From the NCBI GenBank assembly GCA_015061765.1, contig SUVZ01000159.1:1-7927 (forward strand): a stretch of DNA of 7,927 bases. The letters run 5' to 3'. Below are positions 1-6,213 of this stretch, in pieces (within the stretch, counting starts at the first letter, position 1; every line of letters starts with the position of its first letter). A model generated the notes under the pieces. That model ran no database searches, was not told where the DNA came from, and was given only the letters and a program-made list of their open reading frames with translations. Made by a program: the position numbers and the translations under genes. The stretch is from Lentisphaerota bacterium. GTDB taxonomy: Bacteria; Verrucomicrobiota; Kiritimatiellia; RFP12; UBA1067.

Positions 1-122
1 TGGGCGTAAAGGCCGCTGGCGGAATCCGTACGCTTGAAGACGCGATGAAGATGATAGAGGCCGGCGCAAACCGCATTGGCTGCAGCGCAGGCGTTTCAAT
101 CTTGGAAGCGTTGCCGAGCTAA
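1..122 (+). CDS. deoC: Deoxyribose-phosphate aldolase, C-terminal fragment (5' end outside window)
   Basis: Only the last 39 codons are present, read from base 3 to the TAA at 120-122. The fragment begins [14 protein letters not shown] and continues through [13 protein letters not shown]. This matches the end of class I deoxyribose-phosphate aldolase (DERA), a cytoplasmic TIM-barrel enzyme that cleaves 2-deoxyribose-5-phosphate to glyceraldehyde-3-phosphate and acetaldehyde in deoxynucleoside catabolism. The lysine in VKAAGGIRT corresponds to the second active-site lysine of the family (Lys201 in the E. coli enzyme), and the GCSAG stretch corresponds to the GTSAG-type phosphate-binding loop. 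The Schiff-base lysine lies upstream of the window. The gene converges on the amidohydrolase gene, with 39 bp between the two stop codons. I found no convincing GC-rich hairpin with a T-run in that gap. The family call is strong despite the short length. Confidence 0.9.
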   Translation, partial: GVKAAGGIRTLEDAMKMIEAGANRIGCSAGVSILEALPS

Positions 123-161
123 GGCACCCCTCAACACGGCTGGCTTATTCACATTCTTCCG

Positions 162-1169
162 TCAATTTCCCATTTCAAAAAGGGAGGTTTCAAGCGACTT
201 GCGGTAGCAGGAATCCATCGCCTCTCCTGTCAATTCCATTTGACGGAAGACCTGATCATCGAAATCCTGATAGCGGCGGCAATGCTCCACCCGATAGTTG
301 TGGACATTTCCGTCAGTACCGAACATGAGCCTGTCCTTGATTGGCTTCTTGAACTGCGTCATGTAGATCTTCTGAAACGCTTCTCGCCGCCAAATCTCTT
401 TCGGACCTGGCGCCGTATCTATGAACATCGTAGGAACATTCGGATTTTTCTTACCCGTACGAGGATCTCTCAGTCTGCTTCCGGAATCGCGCATCTTACC
501 GAACACTGCCATACACTCGTCGCACCACGGCCATGAGATGTGCGCCAGACAGAACCGCAAACGCGGTACACGGAGCATGGATTCAAATGCAATTGGACGG
601 AAATACTCGCTTGAAGGAAGGCCATCATACAATATCCCGGAATGGAACGTAAGTGGCTTTCCGTAATGCGCCATACGACGATATGCATCAAGAGCCGCAC
701 CATCTGCCGGCATGCCGTTGTTACGAATCACCTTGAAACCGTAAATACCCTTCTCCACTGCCATGTCCACGAGTTCAACCGCGTCATGACGGGACGGGTC
801 GATTCTATAGAACGGATACAGCGTAGGCGACGCCGAACACCATGCAATCACATTATCCACAATCTGCTCAGGCGTAAGACGGGTAGACCTGCCGAGACGC
901 GCAGAGGGAGCCTGCTCGCGTGAAAAGACGCATCCTCCTGCCATGCCAGCCTCAGCCATACGTGCTGCGAACGCTTCAGGTTTAGGCTCAGTATCCTCAT
1001 ATACGTGGATATGTTCATCATACCTGCCTGGCGGCAGCACCTTCGCCTTTCCGAGATCTTTGCAGAATGCCGTCGGCTTTCCGGCAATGCTCTCCCCCTT
1101 CACTTTTGTTGCGGCAATCGATGCGCCAAAACACGTTGTTCCCATCAGAAAATCTCTGCGATTTACCAT
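162..1169 (-). CDS. Tat-exported amidohydrolase-2-type TIM-barrel metal hydrolase
   Basis: A 335-residue protein of the amidohydrolase-related (COG2159 / Amidohydro_2) type, a TIM-barrel family of metal-dependent hydrolases and decarboxylases. Residues 1-25 look like a twin-arginine signal: NRRDFLMG at 3-10, then a short Ala/Gly-rich segment. This implies export of a folded, probably metal-loaded enzyme. Candidate metal or active-site residues occur in the expected order: H53 and H55 in DEHIHV, K146 in GFKVIRN, H176 in FHSG, H210 in AHISWP and D286 in FGTDGN. Length is normal for the family. The ATG overlaps the end of the upstream glycosidase gene by 7 bases (ATGGTAA), and a GGAAGGA Shine-Dalgarno-like stretch lies 9 nt upstream inside that gene, so translation is probably coupled. 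The substrate is unknown. Its place in the operon suggests it removes or opens a group on the same carbohydrate or glycoconjugate, which is inference. Confidence 0.8.
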   Translation of the reverse strand: MVNRRDFLMGTTCFGASIAATKVKGESIAGKPTAFCKDLGKAKVLPPGRYDEHIHVYEDTEPKPEAFAARMAEAGMAGGCVFSREQAPSARLGRSTRLTPEQIVDNVIAWCSASPTLYPFYRIDPSRHDAVELVDMAVEKGIYGFKVIRNNGMPADGAALDAYRRMAHYGKPLTFHSGILYDGLPSSEYFRPIAFESMLRVPRLRFCLAHISWPWCDECMAVFGKMRDSGSRLRDPRTGKKNPNVPTMFIDTAPGPKEIWRREAFQKIYMTQFKKPIKDRLMFGTDGNVHNYRVEHCRRYQDFDDQVFRQMELTGEAMDSCYRKSLETSLFEMGN

Positions 1170-3052
1170 TGCTGACCATCCTTCCTGTTTGATGTTTTCT
1201 CAATCTCTCCACCAATGAAATAGATTGGCGAGCCAGAGAGAACTAACTTATAGGCATTACCTTCACACTCGGGACGCACACGTGCACCGGATACATCAAG
1301 GAAGGTCATGCCGGACGAAGTAAAAGTCATCTTCCGTTCATGCGCGGCTCGTGTCGTCCAAACCATCCCCGCCTTCCGCCCGTCTGGACGTGTCCATTGA
1401 GGAAAATATATTGTTCCATCTTCAGACCGCCAGGCGGCAGAATTCTGAATAGATCCGGCAGGCCGCACATCGATGAACGTCATATACGCTCCATAGGCTG
1501 GCTTCGGAGCGAAATTGTCATGCACCATGCCGAAATATGATTCAGGGTCAAAGGGTTTACGGTCAGGCTGACGGAACTCATACCAGAAGAAGTTCTCTAT
1601 ACCTTCCGCAAATGCAATGCCGAGCGCACGTGCCATCATCCGCGCCTGTCGATCCTCACTGCAAGTACCGCGAAGTCCTCGCACAGAGTAGAGTCCGCTC
1701 ACGACCAACGCACCCTTCATATCGCTGTTGAACCTATATACGGCAGCGGCAACAGTATCGATGCCGTTCGTCGATGCGGAGAGGAGCGGCACAAATTCAT
1801 CACCGGACTTAAGCATGCGTCCGGTAAAGAACCTCTGTCCCTTAAAGCCTTCAGATGGTTCCTTCACACCTCGCACCGCCGCCGTAGGATGAACAGGCAA
1901 TGCCTCTGGATAACGCTTATCCATCCACCATGCCACCGAATCAATACGCAAGCGCCGCCGGTCTTGCATGGGCTTAGCCTTCTTGTCCAAGTGCAACCTA
2001 CCGTCAGTATCCATCCGATAGGCGTATGACATCGGAAATCCCCCGAAGTCCACCAATACGCCTCCCGACTTCACAAATGCACAGACTGCATCGAACGAAT
2101 CAACCGCATAATCCTCGGTGAACGGATAGACTACCCCATCAACATCACCCCTAGCAAGGCGCTTTGAAAGATCAACAGGTCGGCATATTTCCACACTAGA
2201 CCCTTTAGGCAAGGCATCAAGCATCATCAAGCGTACGGTCTCATCCACATCACCCTCCTCGTCCGTACGAGCAGGCACATACAGCATCCGCCATGCATTT
2301 ATATTTGGCCGAGCCACCTCCAACCCAGCCTGAAAGAGGCCATTATGGGATATCCCCATACGATGCGTAGGCCACCCAATCTCAGTTATCCAAATCGGTT
2401 TTTTGGCATCGCCATACTTCGCCATCAACTCTCGCAACCTCTCGATCTTAACGTCCATATCCCCTTCTGGACGGTCAGGCTCCGTATACGGATGGATGTT
2501 CATTATGTCGAACCACTTCGCACCGCCAAGCTTGTATATCTCCTCAATGAAGGCAAACGGCACACCTGACGTACCGCCGAACGCCACACGGATCGACGGA
2601 TCAACAGACTTCACCGTCTCGTGCGTGCGACGCAACAAGGCGAGATAGTTTGTCGGGTTGGGATCTTTCCAAAAACCACTGAGATTCGGTTCGTTCCATA
2701 CCTCCACCACTGGCAGACGTTTGCCGTAACGAGTAACGACCATCTGTACAAATCCCGCCCACTCATCCAGATGTTCGTGCGCAGGATGCGCCCAACGCAC
2801 AGAATTACCGAGAACTGGCAGAATCTGCATTCCCCTTGCCTCGCACTCAGCAATGACATTGTCGAAGTGCGCAAAGTTCCACTCGCCCTTCTTTCTCTCA
2901 AAACGGTACCAATCGAAGTCGCTGCGCACCCAGCCCATACCGGCCTGTCGCATCATAGCGCACGTCTGCGCAGGCGGCTCGTGACGGGTTATATGCGCAC
3001 AGGCGCCATAAGGATTCAGGGTAATTGAAGCGGCAAACAAGGAAAATATCAT
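1163..3052 (-). CDS. Exported clan GH-A-like glycoside hydrolase with an inserted GATase-like domain
   Basis: A 629-residue protein. Residues 1-18 are mostly hydrophobic and end in an Ala-Cys-Ala-like site, so a signal peptide is likely although it lacks an N-terminal positive charge. Residues about 13-230 form the first seven strands of a (beta/alpha)8 barrel as in clan GH-A (GH5/GH39-like). VEVWNEPN carries the likely acid/base E121 and IWITEIGWPT the likely nucleophile E224, so a retaining mechanism is expected. Residues about 235-463 do not fit the barrel; they contain a Rossmann-like stretch, DGVVYP...FVKSGGVLVDFGG (305-338), resembling class I glutamine-amidotransferase-like (ThuA or beta-galactosidase-trimerisation type) domains. 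The barrel resumes at EDRQARMMARALGIAFAEGI (466-485) and FFWYEFR (488-494). Residues about 520-615 look like a terminal beta-sandwich. An in-frame TGA four codons upstream fixes this ATG as the start, preceded by GAGGA at 9 nt. GH family and substrate are not assignable by eye. Confidence 0.8.
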   Translation of the reverse strand: MIFSLFAASITLNPYGACAHITRHEPPAQTCAMMRQAGMGWVRSDFDWYRFERKKGEWNFAHFDNVIAECEARGMQILPVLGNSVRWAHPAHEHLDEWAGFVQMVVTRYGKRLPVVEVWNEPNLSGFWKDPNPTNYLALLRRTHETVKSVDPSIRVAFGGTSGVPFAFIEEIYKLGGAKWFDIMNIHPYTEPDRPEGDMDVKIERLRELMAKYGDAKKPIWITEIGWPTHRMGISHNGLFQAGLEVARPNINAWRMLYVPARTDEEGDVDETVRLMMLDALPKGSSVEICRPVDLSKRLARGDVDGVVYPFTEDYAVDSFDAVCAFVKSGGVLVDFGGFPMSYAYRMDTDGRLHLDKKAKPMQDRRRLRIDSVAWWMDKRYPEALPVHPTAAVRGVKEPSEGFKGQRFFTGRMLKSGDEFVPLLSASTNGIDTVAAAVYRFNSDMKGALVVSGLYSVRGLRGTCSEDRQARMMARALGIAFAEGIENFFWYEFRQPDRKPFDPESYFGMVHDNFAPKPAYGAYMTFIDVRPAGSIQNSAAWRSEDGTIYFPQWTRPDGRKAGMVWTTRAAHERKMTFTSSGMTFLDVSGARVRPECEGNAYKLVLSGSPIYFIGGEIEKTSNRKDGQQW

Positions 3053-3086
3053 ATCTATGCATCCTCAACACACGAAAATGAATTTC

Positions 3087-3110
3087 TCTGGATCTCCCAA
3101 CAAATCCAGA
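3087..3110 (-). promoter_or_regulatory. Intercistronic stem-loop directly after the LamG gene stop codon
   Basis: On the transcribed strand the stop codon of the LamG gene is followed at once by TCTGGAT, a 10-nt loop, and ATCCAGA. This is a perfect 7-bp inverted repeat, extendable by one G-U pair. No T-run follows (the next bases are GAAATTCATTTTCG), so it does not look like a strong intrinsic terminator. A 3'-end-protecting or partial-termination element that sets the ratio of the LamG protein to the downstream glycosidase is plausible. The 58-bp gap that contains it also holds the glycosidase ribosome binding site; I saw no convincing promoter there. Confidence 0.45.
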
Positions 3111-5009
3111 TCACCTGCATATAATGCGAAGGCCCATAGGCGGAATACTAAAACCTCGCGGCAGCGTCGCCTTTAGCCTGTAGTAGTCAAAAGCCCAAAA
3201 ACAATTGTCCTTGTCTTCTGTGGAGAACCGCATTGTGTTCCACCCTGGATTCAATTCTCCCGGCGCAAAGGAAATCGTCTTTGCTGTATAGACATCAAGA
3301 GCCGATTGGTCAAAAAGCCACTTCTCCGCTCCGTTGACGAAAAGCCGAAATGTCTCATTTCCTGTCTTTACATAATTGCCGCCCCGATTGAAACAACGTA
3401 CGCTAGTCGTAAAATCGAGCGCTATTCGGTCGTACAAGTCTGGATCAATCCAAAATGACATATTATTCGTCTTTACTGTATACGTAAGGAGTGTGCTATG
3501 CCAGTGCAACGGGTTGGGACTTGCCGTAGAAGTGCCGAAGCGCAATCTTCCTGCAGCCAACAGCTCGCTGTTCGCATTATTAATGACTCCTACGCCAAAC
3601 GAGCCGCCCAGTTCCATCGAGTCGAGGAGAAAATCGCCGGTGCCGCCGTTGCGATGTATTGTCAATGTATTGGGACCGGAAACTATTACATTCTCAGGCA
3701 CAGGCCAGAATACACGTGCCCTGGGAATGACCCTTCTTTTCCCAAGCGAAGTACCGTTCAGAGAAACTGAAATATCTGCAGACGAAGAACCAGGCAAAGC
3801 GTGCATGGAGAATATCTGAGGCAATCCAGATTCATCGCGCATAGCATTGAAATTGACAGTCCACGTATCATCCGGTACCATTGTATTCGAAACATTCCTC
3901 CATAGATCAAGACCATCAATGGTCTGAGCTGAACCAGAACGGGTTCCGCCGAACTCACTGGACGAACCGTTTGAAAGGCCGACCCTGAAGATTGCAGGCC
4001 TCGGCATGCCGAACGCCTCCATCACCTCTTCGTCACTAAGCATACGATCCCAAATTGCGATCTGCTGAACGCTACCCCTGAAGCAATCTTTTGTATACGT
4101 ATTTTCCTCTGCGGCAACAGCATTGTATCCTTTATACTGCTCAGCAAAAAGCATATACGTCGTAGGGTTCAGGATGTTACCTTCGGTTATCATATCCGTC
4201 TCCCTGAAGTTTATTGTCTGATGATTTGACGCATTAGGTTTATCAGGAACTGCAATTCCAATGCGAAGTTTCCCTTCTCCAACAACAATGCTCATGTCAA
4301 ACCATTTGTTGGTCGGAGCCCAGAGACCAGACTCCCCGCTAGCGGGAATCTGATTGAAACTAGCACCTTCCGCCGTATTTGCAGAAACAGTACCATCAGC
4401 ATTTCTTCTCCAGCGAAACGCCTGCACATACTTCGAGGAAGATTTGACCCACGTAGAATCGGGCTGGAAACTGATCAAGAGACCGGGATTGGTCGATGAA
4501 TAGGCGACTCGGAAGAAATATTCCGTACGTGACGGATCGGATTCAAGGCGCAAACGAAGGACTACAGAGTATTTATTCGATATGTTATAGGCGTTGAATA
4601 TGCCATGCGGATTCATCGTAAAAGGGAATGCATTCGTAACGGTGCCACTCTCGGTAACGACCTCTTGAGTGACATCGTTGTTTATTCGAAGATACTGCAG
4701 AGGCCTTGGAGCATCTACTCCGAATGCCGGTAGAACGACATCCTCCGTAACAAACTGACAGTTTTCCGTCCAGCCTTTTACCGCCATCCTAGTATGGTTG
4801 GCATGGTTGCCGTCATTGGCATGGAGCTCATCGAAGGCTTCACCGTTTTCCATTACATGGTTTCCGTTTCTATCCATTCCGCCACGAAACCAGTATACTG
4901 CATCATTAAAGACACTTGTCGAGCCATGCAACGCAAAGGAAATCATCACAGCCGCAAACAATGCGGTTATCTTACCTTTCAAAGCACTCTTTCTATTCGT
5001 TGTTTTCAT
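3111..5009 (-). CDS. Exported LamG-domain protein with two C-terminal beta-sandwich (CBM-like) modules
   Basis: A 632-residue protein with no visible catalytic motif. Residues 1-32 are a Sec signal peptide: a Lys/Arg-rich start, hydrophobic ITALFAAVMISFAL, then a Gly-Ser-Thr-Ser cleavage region. Residues about 137-335 look like a LamG/concanavalin-A-like jelly roll, ending in the typical FRGSVQQIAIWDRMLSDEEV (310-329). Two further modules follow, at about 340-471 and 489-619. Both begin with a (F/L)RxG strand, contain a xxxNG strand (SVSLNG, RLFVNG), then a P-N-T or GWNT turn, and close with an F-x-x-D-x-x-x-L strand (FLLDSMEL, WAFDYYRL). This pattern recalls the beta-sandwich carbohydrate-binding modules of polysaccharide lyases and rhamnogalacturonan lyases. 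The ATG overlaps the preceding TGA as ATGA, with AAAGGAAG about 6 nt upstream of the start. The probable role is binding or holding the glycan for the neighbouring enzymes, which is inference. A lyase active site cannot be excluded by eye. Confidence 0.75.
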   Translation of the reverse strand: MKTTNRKSALKGKITALFAAVMISFALHGSTSVFNDAVYWFRGGMDRNGNHVMENGEAFDELHANDGNHANHTRMAVKGWTENCQFVTEDVVLPAFGVDAPRPLQYLRINNDVTQEVVTESGTVTNAFPFTMNPHGIFNAYNISNKYSVVLRLRLESDPSRTEYFFRVAYSSTNPGLLISFQPDSTWVKSSSKYVQAFRWRRNADGTVSANTAEGASFNQIPASGESGLWAPTNKWFDMSIVVGEGKLRIGIAVPDKPNASNHQTINFRETDMITEGNILNPTTYMLFAEQYKGYNAVAAEENTYTKDCFRGSVQQIAIWDRMLSDEEVMEAFGMPRPAIFRVGLSNGSSSEFGGTRSGSAQTIDGLDLWRNVSNTMVPDDTWTVNFNAMRDESGLPQIFSMHALPGSSSADISVSLNGTSLGKRRVIPRARVFWPVPENVIVSGPNTLTIHRNGGTGDFLLDSMELGGSFGVGVINNANSELLAAGRLRFGTSTASPNPLHWHSTLLTYTVKTNNMSFWIDPDLYDRIALDFTTSVRCFNRGGNYVKTGNETFRLFVNGAEKWLFDQSALDVYTAKTISFAPGELNPGWNTMRFSTEDKDNCFWAFDYYRLKATLPRGFSIPPMGLRIICR

Positions 5010-6106
5010 CTGTTGCTTCCTTTCACTGGCTTACGAATCATCAATTCGTCGATGACACGGGCGACTTCTCTCTTTGGCATCCGCTCGGTGATGCGCAGAT
5101 GAGGTCCATTCTCCTCGTCAGGCACCCATTCGTTAGTGCCGTCCGTACCAACCATGCGATATGCACCACGACTTACGTTAAAATAGGGATCCGTGCCCCG
5201 CACCGCAATAAGCACAGCCGTCTCATCCCATGAACCGCGCCCTCCCATACCATTGCATCCACGAAGATGTCTTGCTGGATCTTTGCGGATCTCATCACGC
5301 GAAGGAAGGTTTTGCGCGAACACATCCGCGACTGGATTGCCCTTGATACCTGATTCTGCAAGGACCCTTCCGGTAAAGCAATCTCTTCCGTATTCAAAGT
5401 CAGTGAATATGACAGGTGTCGGCCAATCAGAGAGCGCAATGCGCGAAGCTTCAGGATCATTCACCGAATTGAATTCCTTTCCATCAGGATACTTGCAGGC
5501 CATCGCAACCCATAGTTTAACTTTCTTTGCCACAAGCGCTTTCCCGCTCAACTTCGAAATCCCATCCGGCAACGATTCTAGCAGATAACGAAGATTGTTT
5601 AGAAAACCGACTGAGCAAACAACCACACTCCTGTCGGGCTGTGCGGATAGAATCCGCCGATAAGTCTCCACTGCATCTGGAGCATCGCACGAATTACGGT
5701 GTTTGACCAATTTCAGGTATCTCTCAACCGTTGCTCCATAACATTTAATATGTGAATGGCGTCCATTTTTCTTGCCGCCTTTTCTGGCACAAGCCACCGG
5801 AATGTGAGGCCTCCCATAATACGAGTTGACGATTTCACACATGGCTACGCTCATGCAATCACACGTGTTAGCAATGGTAGCGAGAATCTCACATTCACCA
5901 ACATCAGCCAAAGCATGCAAACAGGCAAGCGCACCGGCATCATCCCAATCTGAATACATGTCCGTGTCAAAAATGACTTTCACCGGCTCAGCAGCAGGCG
6001 ATTTGCAATCAGTGACTCCGATTGATTGACACGTTTCCCCGTTCGCAATGGATATCACCAATGCGATCGCCGCAAAAGCGGAAACCTTTGCCATAATTGA
6101 TTCCAT
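5006..6106 (-). CDS. Exported nucleoside-hydrolase-like protein (IUNH fold)
   Basis: A 366-residue protein related to inosine-uridine-preferring nucleoside hydrolases, Ca2+-dependent enzymes that cleave N-glycosidic bonds of ribosides. Residues 1-23 are a Sec signal peptide (AFAAIALVISIANG), whereas canonical nucleoside hydrolases are usually cytoplasmic. The N-terminal metal signature is FDTDMYSDWDDAGAL, with D47, D49, D53, D55 and D56. VGFLNNL (166-172) corresponds to the strand that carries a Ca-binding main-chain carbonyl. EFNSVNDPEA (211-220) matches the E-F-N...D-P-E-A ribose-binding motif. Near the C-terminus GRGSWDETAVL keeps the metal-binding Asp (D294), but the preceding residue is Trp instead of the usual His. 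The ATG at 6106 is chosen over one 12 codons upstream because GGGAG lies 6 nt before it and it begins the signal peptide directly. It is the first gene of the operon and overlaps the LamG gene by 4 bp. The true substrate may be a glycan- or nucleoside-like riboside. Confidence 0.8.
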   Translation of the reverse strand: MESIMAKVSAFAAIALVISIANGETCQSIGVTDCKSPAAEPVKVIFDTDMYSDWDDAGALACLHALADVGECEILATIANTCDCMSVAMCEIVNSYYGRPHIPVACARKGGKKNGRHSHIKCYGATVERYLKLVKHRNSCDAPDAVETYRRILSAQPDRSVVVCSVGFLNNLRYLLESLPDGISKLSGKALVAKKVKLWVAMACKYPDGKEFNSVNDPEASRIALSDWPTPVIFTDFEYGRDCFTGRVLAESGIKGNPVADVFAQNLPSRDEIRKDPARHLRGCNGMGGRGSWDETAVLIAVRGTDPYFNVSRGAYRMVGTDGTNEWVPDEENGPHLRITERMPKREVARVIDELMIRKPVKGSNR

Positions 6107-6112
6107 CTGTTT

Positions 6113-6119
6113 CTCCCTT
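6113..6119 (-). promoter_or_regulatory. Ribosome binding site fixing the nucleoside-hydrolase-like start
   Basis: AAGGGAG on the transcribed strand lies 6 nt from the ATG at 6106. It supports this start rather than the in-frame ATG at 6142, which has no purine-rich stretch at the right distance, would put a charged dozen residues before the signal peptide, and would overlap a candidate TATAAT box. Confidence 0.7.
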
Positions 6120-6140
6120 ATATGACTTTTGTTTCGTGGC

Positions 6141-6186
6141 ATTATACGACATCTACAATAATCCTACGTAATTATCGAATCGTCAA
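6141..6186 (-). promoter_or_regulatory. Candidate sigma70-type promoter(s) of the four-gene operon
   Basis: In the 107-bp gap between the regulator stop and the operon start, the transcribed strand carries TTGACG (6186-6181), a 17-bp spacer, and GATTAT (6163-6158), a reasonable -35/-10 pair. A perfect TATAAT (6146-6141) lies further downstream without a good -35 element, so it may be the -10 of an activator-dependent promoter, as expected for AraC-family control. The predicted leader would be about 28 nt (TATAAT) or about 45 nt (GATTAT). Assigned by eye; which box is used is not known. Confidence 0.5.
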
Positions 6187-6213
6187 ATACCGCTACTTTT
6201 GCGCAGGACGATT
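6178..6213 (-). promoter_or_regulatory. Inverted repeat overlapping the candidate -35, possible operator
   Basis: AATCGTC and GACGATT form a perfect 7-bp inverted repeat separated by 22 bp. One arm abuts the stop codon of the regulator gene and the other overlaps the TTGACG -35 box. It could be a regulator site, or a weak hairpin after the regulator gene; no T-run supports a terminator. A 7-bp match of this kind can arise by chance. Confidence 0.25.

Noticed and set aside
123..161. Possible bidirectional terminator between the converging deoC and amidohydrolase genes
   Set aside because: Only short, mismatched GC pairings can be drawn in the 39-bp gap and neither strand has a T-run, so no terminator is claimed.
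2621..3028. 135-codon open frame on the + strand opposite the glycosidase gene
   Set aside because: It lies fully antisense to a well-supported catalytic domain and its translation has no recognisable domain or signal. The same applies to the other + strand frames across 240-7721.
6107..6142. Upstream ATG at 6142 for the nucleoside-hydrolase-like protein
   Set aside because: It would add twelve mainly polar and charged residues before the signal peptide, has no Shine-Dalgarno-like stretch, and overlaps the TATAAT box. The ATG at 6106 has GGGAG at a good distance.
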